Source: Campylobacterota bacterium
GTDB taxonomy: Bacteria; Campylobacterota; Campylobacteria; Campylobacterales; Sulfurovaceae
DNA: 8,056 nucleotides
Direction of reading: 5' to 3'
Assembly (NCBI GenBank): GCA_011372825.1
Contig: DSAK01000030.1
Span: forward strand, 1-8,056
Shown here: positions 1-6,749 of the stretch, one piece after another
How positions within the stretch are numbered: position 1 is the stretch's first letter
Layout of the letters: each line of letters starts with the position of its first letter
Translations under genes and position numbers: made by a program
Notes under the pieces: generated by a model
Told to the model about the DNA's origin: nothing
The model's database searches: none
Seen by the model: the letters and a program-made list of their open reading frames with translations, nothing else

Positions 1-2487
1 CATATCGCTGGTGATCTCTTTCAGGACATTGTGCTAAGAACAGTGGACAATCGGTACAGCGTTTTTGAGAATAGTCTAACTATTTATGGCTACTCTGAAG
101 ATGACGATTGTGTCTACTTACGCCCCAATAAGGGAAATGCGCTCTACTGTGTTGAGCTTGCACAAAAAGGAAACCTCCCTGAAACTTTAGATATATTTGA
201 AAAGCTTGTAGAGAGCTATGGGTATGAGGATAATGCAAGATGCGTACTCTTCTATACAAAAAATCCCGTTATTCTTGATGACAGTCATGATAATTTTTGC
301 ACCAAGCAAAGTATTTATTTGTTTAGTTATTCAAAGCCTATGGTGGAAGAAATTGCGGAGATACTAAACAGTAGAATCAAAAATTATCAAGAAATAATCT
401 CGGCACTCTTTGATGTGGGGCTCGTTAATACTTACTACAATGACAGGGATTCCTTTAAACTTAAATCCTATATAGATACCCATAACTACCACCAAGATCA
501 AATGGCGTATCTCTTTAGAAGTATTTTTGCAGAAGGCATCTATAAAGCCGTATCGGACACTGAAAACTATGTGGGCGGGAATAAAGAGAGGAGTTTTAAA
601 GTATACCAAGGGATTGGATACACTGCTGCTTTTGGTCAATCAAAGCCCGACATCATCAAATGCTTTTCGGAGGACTGGAGAGGCTATATTGCCTTTAATA
701 TTGATTTTAGCCGTGATCGAGTAAAGCGATCAATTCGCACCTGGAGAGATGCGGCTAGAACATTCGAAACAGACAGAGATATTAAAGAGGGTTACCAGGA
801 GTTTGATTCAAACATCTTTCCTACAGAAAACTCAAAGTATATAGTCTCAAACATCTTGGCGGTTATTGACAACAAATATGCACTTAAAAGAATCTCAAAT
901 CATATCAATGTATCTTTTTTTGAAAAAACCGTATTTACCAAAAACCTCATCTACAAAACACCGATAGAAAGCAGAGATACATCGTTAGATTTTCTTTCAC
1001 ATGTAAGTGATGCAAATAGATACATCAAGGCTATTCATAAGGACAAAGATATAGTCACACCTAAAAGTCGTGATATTTATGGCTCTGACATTTCTGGTAA
1101 CTATATTACTTACTCCTTTTCAGAGTCCAACTCTCCACACTGGACAGTGATTGCTCCTACCCGTTCTGGAAAAACATTCTTTGTTATGAAAATGATTTCT
1201 CAAACAATAGGAGCAAACATCGTCCCAAATCCAGAGTACAATATGAAAGGATATGAGCAGATAGGCAAAGATGGCTTTGAGATACCCAAAGCTATGATAG
1301 AAAGCTGTACAAAATTAGGCAAGAATAGGGTGGTGCAATTTGATATTGGGCAATCTGCCTATAAATGGGTGAGAGAACTAAAAAAAAGATACCCAAAAGA
1401 AGTGCTTGTTTTTGAGGATAACATTAACGAGCTTCGCTTTGGGCTTACTGATATTCGCTGGAACAAAGAGTCCAACTCACCTGATCAAGAAGATATGACT
1501 TTTTCCCTAGCGGTCATCTCACTCATTTTAGAAATGGGGGGAGGGGAGCCATTAGTTGCAAGTGAAAAAACACAGATAATCGAAGCGTTTTCAACCTTAT
1601 ACCAAGAGAAGAGCTATGAAGGTTTGTCTCTTCGTAAGCTCAAACAGATAGGAGGATATCAAGAAGTATTAGCTGGGATTAAGGAGCATTTTGGGGATTT
1701 GGATGAATTAACCATGCTTTCAGACATCAAAGGTCTTGAAAGAGTATATCCTTTTTTATGTGTGCCCCTATTAGAAGATATCAAAGTGTATCTCACCATG
1801 AAATCTAATAACTATTTGACGAAAGATATGGAGAGAGAGGCAGCACTTTCTGCATCAAGTAAAATAAGTACCATCCAAAGCTCTCCTATATTCGGGTATT
1901 ACTCAAAGGCGGACATCAAAGATTCATACTACTTTTATATGGAGCTCGAAACAATAAAATCGCTAGGTGAAAATGTGTTTATTCCTGTATTTATCCTTAT
2001 CTTTCAAAAGTTATACAGAAGAGATGTTAAAAAGGCACAGTATTTTAAAAACAGAGGGAAAACGCCTCCAAAAATCTTCTATATCATAGAAGAAGCACAT
2101 AACTTCCGCAAAAAAAGCTTAGAATCCTTATTTGATGTCGCACTTCGTGAGGCCGCACGCTACAACATACATTGCGGCTTCATTACACAGTCTGCCTATG
2201 ATTACAATCCTTCACTGCTCTATAATGTAGGCACCAAAATAGTACTTCCTTCCGATAAGCCTGATGAGCAGGCTAACGAACTTATATCCTACTGGTCATC
2301 GGGGGTTAAAGGAGCAGAAATGTTACCAGAGGAAAAGAAATATATTGCTTTTTTTAAAGACTATAATAAAAAATACACAGCATTTTTAAAATATGGTGGG
2401 GGTGTAATTACACTAAAGCCACCAGTAAGCGAGGAAGACGCATGGATATTCAACTCAAATCCAGTCCAGCTGGATTCAGAAACTTAA
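1..2487 (+). CDS. VirB4/TraC-type conjugation ATPase (HerA-FtsK superfamily), 5' partial
   Basis: Likely the cytosolic motor ATPase that energises assembly or substrate passage of a type IV secretion / conjugation apparatus. The frame is open to the left edge. A GTG at 31 preceded by a weak AGGA (23-26, only 4 bases away) would give 818 aa, but I expect the true start upstream, outside the window. Numbering from that GTG: residues 1-365 form the N-terminal domain typical in size for VirB4/TraC; Walker A is A375-PTRSGK-T382 (alanine replaces the first glycine), introduced by HW as in TraC-like proteins; FDIGQS at 437-442 matches the conserved D-x-G strand; an all-alpha insertion follows (about 490-660); Walker B is IFYIIEE (682-688) followed by AHNF; an arginine-rich REAAR (706-710) and the ITQS sensor strand (718-721) follow. 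The EEAH form is more usual in HerA than in VirB4 (DE-x-W). The superfamily is certain; the VirB4 assignment rests on length, domain order and the hydrolase gene next to it. Confidence 0.85.
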   Translation, partial: HIAGDLFQDIVLRTVDNRYSVFENSLTIYGYSEDDDCVYLRPNKGNALYCVELAQKGNLPETLDIFEKLVESYGYEDNARCVLFYTKNPVILDDSHDNFCTKQSIYLFSYSKPMVEEIAEILNSRIKNYQEIISALFDVGLVNTYYNDRDSFKLKSYIDTHNYHQDQMAYLFRSIFAEGIYKAVSDTENYVGGNKERSFKVYQGIGYTAAFGQSKPDIIKCFSEDWRGYIAFNIDFSRDRVKRSIRTWRDAARTFETDRDIKEGYQEFDSNIFPTENSKYIVSNILAVIDNKYALKRISNHINVSFFEKTVFTKNLIYKTPIESRDTSLDFLSHVSDANRYIKAIHKDKDIVTPKSRDIYGSDISGNYITYSFSESNSPHWTVIAPTRSGKTFFVMKMISQTIGANIVPNPEYNMKGYEQIGKDGFEIPKAMIESCTKLGKNRVVQFDIGQSAYKWVRELKKRYPKEVLVFEDNINELRFGLTDIRWNKESNSPDQEDMTFSLAVISLILEMGGGEPLVASEKTQIIEAFSTLYQEKSYEGLSLRKLKQIGGYQEVLAGIKEHFGDLDELTMLSDIKGLERVYPFLCVPLLEDIKVYLTMKSNNYLTKDMEREAALSASSKISTIQSSPIFGYYSKADIKDSYYFYMELETIKSLGENVFIPVFILIFQKLYRRDVKKAQYFKNRGKTPPKIFYIIEEAHNFRKKSLESLFDVALREAARYNIHCGFITQSAYDYNPSLLYNVGTKIVLPSDKPDEQANELISYWSSGVKGAEMLPEEKKYIAFFKDYNKKYTAFLKYGGGVITLKPPVSEEDAWIFNSNPVQLDSET
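2431..2437 (+). promoter_or_regulatory. Ribosome binding site for the transglycosylase gene
   Basis: GAGGAAG lies inside the 3' end of the ATPase gene, with GAGGA ending 6 bases before the ATG at 2442. It supports this start, and hence a 46-base overlap, over an internal GTG at 2493 that would leave only a short, uncharged signal peptide n-region. Confidence 0.7.
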
Positions 2488-3620
2488 AAAAGGTGCTGTT
2501 TTTTGTTTTTTTGGTTTTATTTGCCCAGTGTGTAGAGGCTAAAGATTGGCTAAAAGAAGCATATATAGACGCAACTGGATATACCCATTCGCAGCTCTCA
2601 AGAGAAAGAGCAGAAGATACCCAATTTGCTACTGTTGATCCCTTTTGTTGCTGCAGTAGTAAAATTTTAGAAATCTTCAAAGAAGATACTCGCACCATTT
2701 CAGAAAAGCTAAATCCAGCAACCGATAAATTTATTGCATCTTTGTCTGCGATCAAAGAGAGCAATGAGCTTATAAGAGAAAAAATAAAAAATCTTAAACA
2801 GATTAATGGGATGTTATCTTTCTCCGACACAGGAGAATATCAAGCGTCATTGGAAACCCCTGAAGGATTTTCAGAGCTCCCAGGATGCGTACCGATCGAT
2901 TTTAATAGTCCCGAAGACAGAGCAACCTACCTAGAAATTATCGACAAAATGGAAGCGGGGGGAAGTTACACAAGAGAAGGCGAAAGAAGTAGTGCCTATG
3001 GGCGTTATCAATTTATGCCCGATACTGCGGCAGAATACTGTACCCGTGTTCCTGCTGGGATGGAGTGTTGTGATGATGCGTGGAAGTCGAGTCCACAGTG
3101 TCAAGATGAAATGTTCCTCTCATTTACCGCAGACAATATTGCAAGTGCCACACCAAGTACCCCAATTAATAGCTGCACAATCTACCTAATGCACCAGCAA
3201 GGGGTAAGCGGGTTCAACTGGATAATGGGGGGGGATAACCCATATAGTTCATTTGAGAAACTGCAACTTGTAGTAGAAAAAAACGTAGATAGCCATACGT
3301 GGGAAACTGCGGAAGCTAGTGGACAAACTGCGACAGAGGAGGGGTTAAGACAAATAATGCGTGAATACTGGGGGAAAAAGTTTGGTGGAGATATTACGGC
3401 TGATGTGGGTGATAAGGCTGAATCTATTGAAGCTTTTACAGAGGGAGTGCACCATTTATCAGAAGAGGTTGATGCAATGAGAGAAGCTAGAAGACAGATG
3501 TTGAGAAAGGGAATATTGCTAGAAATAAAAAAAGAAAATTGGGACATAGAAGTGATAAAAAATGCTTACGACCTTAAGAACTCCTCGAAGCAAATACAAA
3601 TTCAAAAAATAACTAAATAA
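2442..3620 (+). CDS. Exported cysteine-rich lytic transglycosylase (VirB1-like)
   Basis: A 392-aa periplasmic peptidoglycan hydrolase, expected to open the cell wall locally for the secretion channel. Residues 1-33 form a Sec signal peptide: basic R13/K16/K17, hydrophobic core 18-29, predicted cleavage after V-E-A33. A CCC cluster (69-71) and a helical, probably coiled-coil stretch (72-125) precede the catalytic domain at about 145-300. In that domain, E171 in KMEAGG is the candidate catalytic glutamate, AYGRYQFMP (185-193) is the lysozyme-fold/SLT G-x-YQ signature, and MHQQGVSGF (250-258) matches the conserved H-Q-x-G segment of such transglycosylases. The C-terminus (about 310-392) is charged and helical. 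The mature part has nine cysteines (69, 70, 71, 149, 200, 209, 210, 220, 245), an odd number and unusually many. The start overlaps the upstream ATPase by 46 bases, suggesting coupled translation. The enzyme class is well supported; its exact substrate specificity is not visible. Confidence 0.88.
   Translation: MDIQLKSSPAGFRNLKKVLFFVFLVLFAQCVEAKDWLKEAYIDATGYTHSQLSRERAEDTQFATVDPFCCCSSKILEIFKEDTRTISEKLNPATDKFIASLSAIKESNELIREKIKNLKQINGMLSFSDTGEYQASLETPEGFSELPGCVPIDFNSPEDRATYLEIIDKMEAGGSYTREGERSSAYGRYQFMPDTAAEYCTRVPAGMECCDDAWKSSPQCQDEMFLSFTADNIASATPSTPINSCTIYLMHQQGVSGFNWIMGGDNPYSSFEKLQLVVEKNVDSHTWETAEASGQTATEEGLRQIMREYWGKKFGGDITADVGDKAESIEAFTEGVHHLSEEVDAMREARRQMLRKGILLEIKKENWDIEVIKNAYDLKNSSKQIQIQKITK
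3227..3234 (+). repeat. G8 homopolymer tract inside the transglycosylase gene
   Basis: Eight consecutive G residues span the codons for M262-G263-G264-D265 in an otherwise AT-rich gene. One extra G puts TAA directly after the tract. One G fewer reaches a TAG about 13 codons on. Either slip would cut off the C-terminal part of the protein. As written, the gene is in frame. Confidence 0.9.
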
Positions 3621-3631
3621 AGGGAATATTT

Positions 3632-4471
3632 ATGGAAAAGAAACAATTTTTAGTCACTATTAACAAAGAGACACCTAGGCAATTTCGTGTAGAGTTTAAT
3701 ACTGAGTATTTTGATGGAATAAATCTTGTGAAAAGTGGACAGATTAAAGATTATCAAAATATCGACGTCTATCTTTTTCTGTCGTATTTTAATGCAATGG
3801 GGTTTGATATGATGAACACCCTTAGAATATTATTCTATCTTATTGCGCAAAAATATCCCAAAAAAGATTTTGAAACAATACTTAAGGGCATTGCAAAAAA
3901 AATAGAGCATCAAAACGAGAAGGTTATTAGAACAAAGCCTTTAAGTGTTTATGGAGAATGGATCAATAGTTTTGAGTATGGAGGTCAAAATTTTATTTCG
4001 CTCTCTTCTTTTTTCTTTGATAGAATGAAAGAAGTCTATAGGAATGAGTTATCTGGTGAAGATTTTTCTGCACTACAAGATTTTTTCTCGAGGGCTATGG
4101 AGTATAGAATCAATACATCAAATGAAGAAGAAAGAGAGGGTGGTTTATTAGATCAAGCTTCTTCAAAAACATTGGGGGAATTAGACCCTAAGGTTTTGGC
4201 TAGATTAGTAAATATAACGCCGCTTGGTATAATAGCGTCACAAAGCAACAACCTGTATAAAAAGTCGCAAGAGCTAGAGTTATTTTCTAGAAATCCAGCA
4301 AAAGAATCAAAAGCCGAAAAAGAACAAATGAAATTAGATAAAATAGCTTTTATAGAGTTGGGGGTTTTGGCTTATGTTGGGTATTCCCCTAAAATAAAAG
4401 AACGCATCATCAAGAAAATTGAAAACAAGAACTTCTCTGGAGAAATCGAGATGACGTTTAAAAATAAATAG
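3632..4471 (+). CDS. Hypothetical cytosolic protein of the conjugation operon, 279 aa
   Basis: I do not recognise this protein. The start is ATG 11 bases after the transglycosylase stop, with AGGG (3621-3624) 7 bases upstream. It has no signal peptide, no convincing transmembrane segment and no cysteine, so it is probably cytosolic or peripheral on the inner membrane face. Residues 1-40 look beta-rich. Residues 45-160 are helical with alternating hydrophobic and charged positions. An acidic linker (163-170, rich in Glu) leads to a second helical part (about 172-262). The stretch from about D45 to V98 faintly recalls the helical cytoplasmic repeat of GspF/PilC-type (T2SSF) proteins, but the membrane helices of that family are absent, so I do not assign it. 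Its place between two exported components suggests a dedicated role in the secretion apparatus, by context only. Confidence 0.85.
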   Translation: MEKKQFLVTINKETPRQFRVEFNTEYFDGINLVKSGQIKDYQNIDVYLFLSYFNAMGFDMMNTLRILFYLIAQKYPKKDFETILKGIAKKIEHQNEKVIRTKPLSVYGEWINSFEYGGQNFISLSSFFFDRMKEVYRNELSGEDFSALQDFFSRAMEYRINTSNEEEREGGLLDQASSKTLGELDPKVLARLVNITPLGIIASQSNNLYKKSQELELFSRNPAKESKAEKEQMKLDKIAFIELGVLAYVGYSPKIKERIIKKIENKNFSGEIEMTFKNK

Positions 4472-4474
4472 GGG
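4470..4474 (+). promoter_or_regulatory. Ribosome binding site deciding the TTG start of the small exported protein
   Basis: AGGGG overlaps the stop codon of the preceding gene and ends 9 bases before the TTG at 4484. Choosing this TTG is what gives the product its signal peptide; the next in-frame ATG (codon 34) would remove it. Confidence 0.6.
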
Positions 4475-4483
4475 TATTAGATT

Positions 4484-4855
4484 TTGAAAAAAATATTCAT
4501 ACTACCAATCTTTCTTTTGACCTACTCCTTCTCTTTTTACGGTTGCATCACATATACGTGCGATGGCAGCATCAGGTATGCAATGAAAAAAGAAAGAGAT
4601 GTAATTAGGACAAGAATTAATGATATGATTCATACATTGAGCAAAATAACGAAAGAAACAGAGATTAACAACCATCTTATGGTCAAAGAATCACTCGAAC
4701 TGCTGCGACTCAGACAGAGGTATAGAATACGACTCAAAGACTCAATGCAGCAAACCTATAACCTCGATACCCTCACACACACAATTGACGCGGGAGCATC
4801 GCTCCAAACAGTTATTAATCAGATACACTCTACTAAAATCGGAGGAAGAGAATAG
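4484..4855 (+). CDS. Small exported coiled-coil protein, possible lipoprotein, 123 aa
   Basis: Not assignable to a named family. TTG start with a good upstream AGGGG. Residues 1-20 are a clear Sec signal (MKK then a hydrophobic core). Cys21 follows FYG, so it could be a lipidated cysteine, but FYG is a poor lipobox; signal peptidase I cleavage leaving C21 and C26 to form a disulfide is equally possible. Residues 27-90 are strongly charged and helical, likely a coiled coil. The C-terminal 30 residues are polar. Size and position resemble small periplasmic or outer-membrane T4SS parts (VirB7-like lipoproteins or VirB5-like coiled-coil minor pilins), but no diagnostic motif shows which. Its C26-to-E59 region resembles residues 71-106 of the transglycosylase. 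The stop codon overlaps the GTG of the next gene by one base, so the two are probably translationally coupled and co-produced. Confidence 0.8.
   Translation: MKKIFILPIFLLTYSFSFYGCITYTCDGSIRYAMKKERDVIRTRINDMIHTLSKITKETEINNHLMVKESLELLRLRQRYRIRLKDSMQQTYNLDTLTHTIDAGASLQTVINQIHSTKIGGRE
4841..4846 (+). promoter_or_regulatory. Ribosome binding site for the GTG-started exported protein
   Basis: A perfect GGAGGA ends 8 bases before the GTG at 4855, within the last codons of the upstream gene. It is the strongest Shine-Dalgarno sequence in the window and fixes the TAGTG stop-start overlap. Confidence 0.75.
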
Positions 4856-6081
4856 TGATAAAAGTAAATTCCACAACAAGAGTATCGTCCCCAAAAAACG
4901 GTGTTTATGGCATTCATACGCTTATGCTTCTGTGTTCATTGTTTATTTCAGTATGTCATGCAGACATAGACAATACTGGAATGATCCAGACAAATCAAGA
5001 GGATTATATTTTAAAGACTAGAAACACTGGAGGGGTCATACAAATCTCAGGTGAAGGAAACAATACAGAAGATAGAAAAGGCACAATAAAAGACAATCTA
5101 TTGGATAGTGTTATCTACACTGACGTTCTAAGAAAAACCACAAATAAAAAACCTTATCTACAGGGCTCAGAATTAGCTCACGCTAAACCATTTGGTGCTG
5201 ACATGGCAACCCCTGCTACAGATTTAGCAAATGAAGCTGGAAAACTTGAGCAAGAAAGATTAGCAAGACTCGCAGCTGAAAGCGACAAAGCCAAAGAAAC
5301 CCCATCTTATTTTGGGGGAGGTTATTGTAGGATGAGAACCCCAGTAAACATTTCAAAATCAAGTGAGTTTTCTGTGTTGTCATGCCTAATTAATCTAGGA
5401 CAAAATCAGTACAGAAGGGCAGAAGTATTTGCTGGCGTATATCCTGATTACGAAAGAGAAATATTAATTGCACTACCGATTTACGCCACCTTTGAAAGTG
5501 GTGCAAGGGTACACGTCAGTGGAGTTGTCCTCAATGAAAATAAAAGTTCTTTTGATATAGCAGATTATGTAGATAATAGAAGAATCCGCCAACTTGTAGG
5601 CGAAGCGGGTCTAGCGACAAATGATATTGCATACAGATATGCTTCTGCGTATATGAGTGCACTTCAAGAAAGCAAAATCAAAGAGGATATTGAATATGTC
5701 TCAACAGTTGATCCAAACACGGGGCTTACAATTCCAGTTCCTGTGGCTACAAGAAATGTTGAACCACCCAAAACAGCAGACTATTTTGCAGCAGCTGGGG
5801 TGGAACTCGTTTCAAAACTATTTTCTATCGGTACAAAAGAGTACATGGTGAGTGCGGATCCTCTGTTTAAGGCCTATGGAGGGAAAAGGGTATGGATCGA
5901 GGGGATATTCGAAGCCGACAATAAAGGTATTTCAGAGGAGTTTGGGCGAATTAATTCAAAACAAATCCAAAACGTTGACAACAATAATAGAGATTGGATA
6001 AGAAGAAGAGATAGTATTATCAATCAATACAATAACCAAACAGGGATACACCTAGATAATACGCTTAGACAAAAAAGATAA
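4855..6081 (+). CDS. Exported conjugation-apparatus structural protein, unrecognised family, 408 aa
   Basis: GTG start with a perfect GGAGGA; the next methionine (M24) lies inside the signal sequence. Residues 1-36 are a signal peptide with a long n-region, a hydrophobic core (about 19-33) and predicted cleavage after C-H-A36. Residues 37-115 are polar and probably extended. Residues 120-150 form a charged Ala/Glu/Lys helix. A central domain (about 150-275) begins with GGGYC and holds C158 and C177, a likely disulfide, followed by beta-rich stretches (IALPIYATFESGARVHVSG, 205-223) and the helical segment DIADYVDNRRIRQLVG (234-249). A C-terminal part (about 300-408) ends in an Asn- and Arg-rich tail. 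The central segment vaguely resembles the C-terminal domains of VirB10/TraB/DotG core-complex proteins in texture, but I see no diagnostic motif and there is no cytoplasmic anchor. A periplasmic structural role is inferred from export and operon context. Confidence 0.85.
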   Translation: MIKVNSTTRVSSPKNGVYGIHTLMLLCSLFISVCHADIDNTGMIQTNQEDYILKTRNTGGVIQISGEGNNTEDRKGTIKDNLLDSVIYTDVLRKTTNKKPYLQGSELAHAKPFGADMATPATDLANEAGKLEQERLARLAAESDKAKETPSYFGGGYCRMRTPVNISKSSEFSVLSCLINLGQNQYRRAEVFAGVYPDYEREILIALPIYATFESGARVHVSGVVLNENKSSFDIADYVDNRRIRQLVGEAGLATNDIAYRYASAYMSALQESKIKEDIEYVSTVDPNTGLTIPVPVATRNVEPPKTADYFAAAGVELVSKLFSIGTKEYMVSADPLFKAYGGKRVWIEGIFEADNKGISEEFGRINSKQIQNVDNNNRDWIRRRDSIINQYNNQTGIHLDNTLRQKR

Positions 6082-6082
6082 T

Positions 6083-6086
6083 AGGA
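6083..6086 (+). promoter_or_regulatory. Ribosome binding site deciding the GTG start of the acidic protein
   Basis: AGGA lies 6 bases before the GTG at 6093, just after the upstream TAA. The first in-frame ATG (codon 36) would discard a stretch that looks continuous with the rest of the protein. Confidence 0.5.
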
Positions 6087-6092
6087 CGCATA

Positions 6093-6749
6093 GTGATAAT
6101 AATTTCCAGAATAACCCCGCCACCAAAGTCTGAGGATAATAATGCAAAGCAAAACAAAATTAGAGAAGTGATTGCCAACAACTTTCCTACTGAACTTATG
6201 TCTCACTCTGTTGCGGTTATTGTAAACCAAGAGTATGGATATAGGCAAGAGGAGGGAGATGACTATTGTGATTTAAAGATAGATGACCTCCATGCGGAGG
6301 CAAAAGAGGCAATACTCTCTAGCATTGGGCAAGAGGAGGTGCTCTCTTTTTTAAGTCGCTATCAATTGCATGTTCAATCTATAGTAAACGAAACCACGGG
6401 CATAAAAAATAAAACAAGGGTGGGAGAAATACTCTATTACGGCTTTTCCTATATTGTACGCATCAATGCACAAATCGAGCCTGATGAAGATGGGGTAGAG
6501 CCTACTGACGAGGAGTTGTTGCGCTCATATTGTTCGCCACTAATACCACTAGATGACACATTTATAGAAAGTATCAGATCAGGGAAATTGCCCAAAGAGA
6601 TCAAGCAATACCTTGAAGATATTTTGCTTTTTAGAAAAAGTGTCGTTTATGGGGAGGATAGCTATTTGAGTGATATTTCTTATGACGAACTTGTGAATAA
6701 TTATTTTAGCAAAGCGGAGAGGGAAATATTGGAGCTAAGCAATGAATAG
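6093..6749 (+). CDS. Hypothetical acidic cytosolic protein, 218 aa
   Basis: I do not recognise this product. It starts at GTG 11 bases after the previous stop. There is no signal peptide and no membrane segment. It is rich in Asp and Glu, with acidic clusters at 53-60 and 129-142. A short N-terminal tail with three successive prolines (9-11) precedes what looks like a mixed alpha/beta core (about 20-128, including GEILYYGFSYIVRINAQ at 111-127) and a helical C-terminal part (about 135-218). The two cysteines (59, 147) are not in a metal-binding arrangement. The last 8 bases overlap the start of the following gene, so the two products are probably made together and may interact. A role as a cytosolic adaptor, chaperone or regulator of the transfer machinery is context-based inference only. 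Confidence 0.82.
   Translation: MIIISRITPPPKSEDNNAKQNKIREVIANNFPTELMSHSVAVIVNQEYGYRQEEGDDYCDLKIDDLHAEAKEAILSSIGQEEVLSFLSRYQLHVQSIVNETTGIKNKTRVGEILYYGFSYIVRINAQIEPDEDGVEPTDEELLRSYCSPLIPLDDTFIESIRSGKLPKEIKQYLEDILLFRKSVVYGEDSYLSDISYDELVNNYFSKAEREILELSNE
6731..6734 (+). promoter_or_regulatory. Ribosome binding site for the last gene
   Basis: GGAG inside the 3' end of the acidic-protein gene ends 7 bases before the ATG at 6742, supporting that start and an 8-base gene overlap. Confidence 0.55.

Noticed and set aside
364..639. Minus-strand open frame of 91 codons with hydrophobic stretches
   Set aside because: Antisense to the conserved ATPase gene; hydrophobicity follows from reading the complement of charged codons.
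2458..2476. Inverted repeat AATCCAG / CTGGATT with a 5-base loop, containing the palindrome TCCAGCTGGA
   Set aside because: A 7-bp stem inside the overlap of two coding frames, with no flanking U-tract; too short to call a terminator or operator.
2450..2830. Minus-strand open frame of 126 codons opposite the transglycosylase start
   Set aside because: It lies entirely opposite a gene with clear signal peptide and coil features; its product is a low-complexity Ser/Leu mix typical of an antisense shadow.
3182..3547. Minus-strand open frame of 121 codons
   Set aside because: Antisense to the transglycosylase C-terminal half; no ribosome binding site or recognisable domain, and Ser/Pro-rich shadow composition.
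4785..5021. Plus-strand 78-codon frame spanning the junction of the two exported-protein genes
   Set aside because: It overlaps both real genes in another frame, and the GGAGGA and signal peptide support the GTG at 4855 instead.
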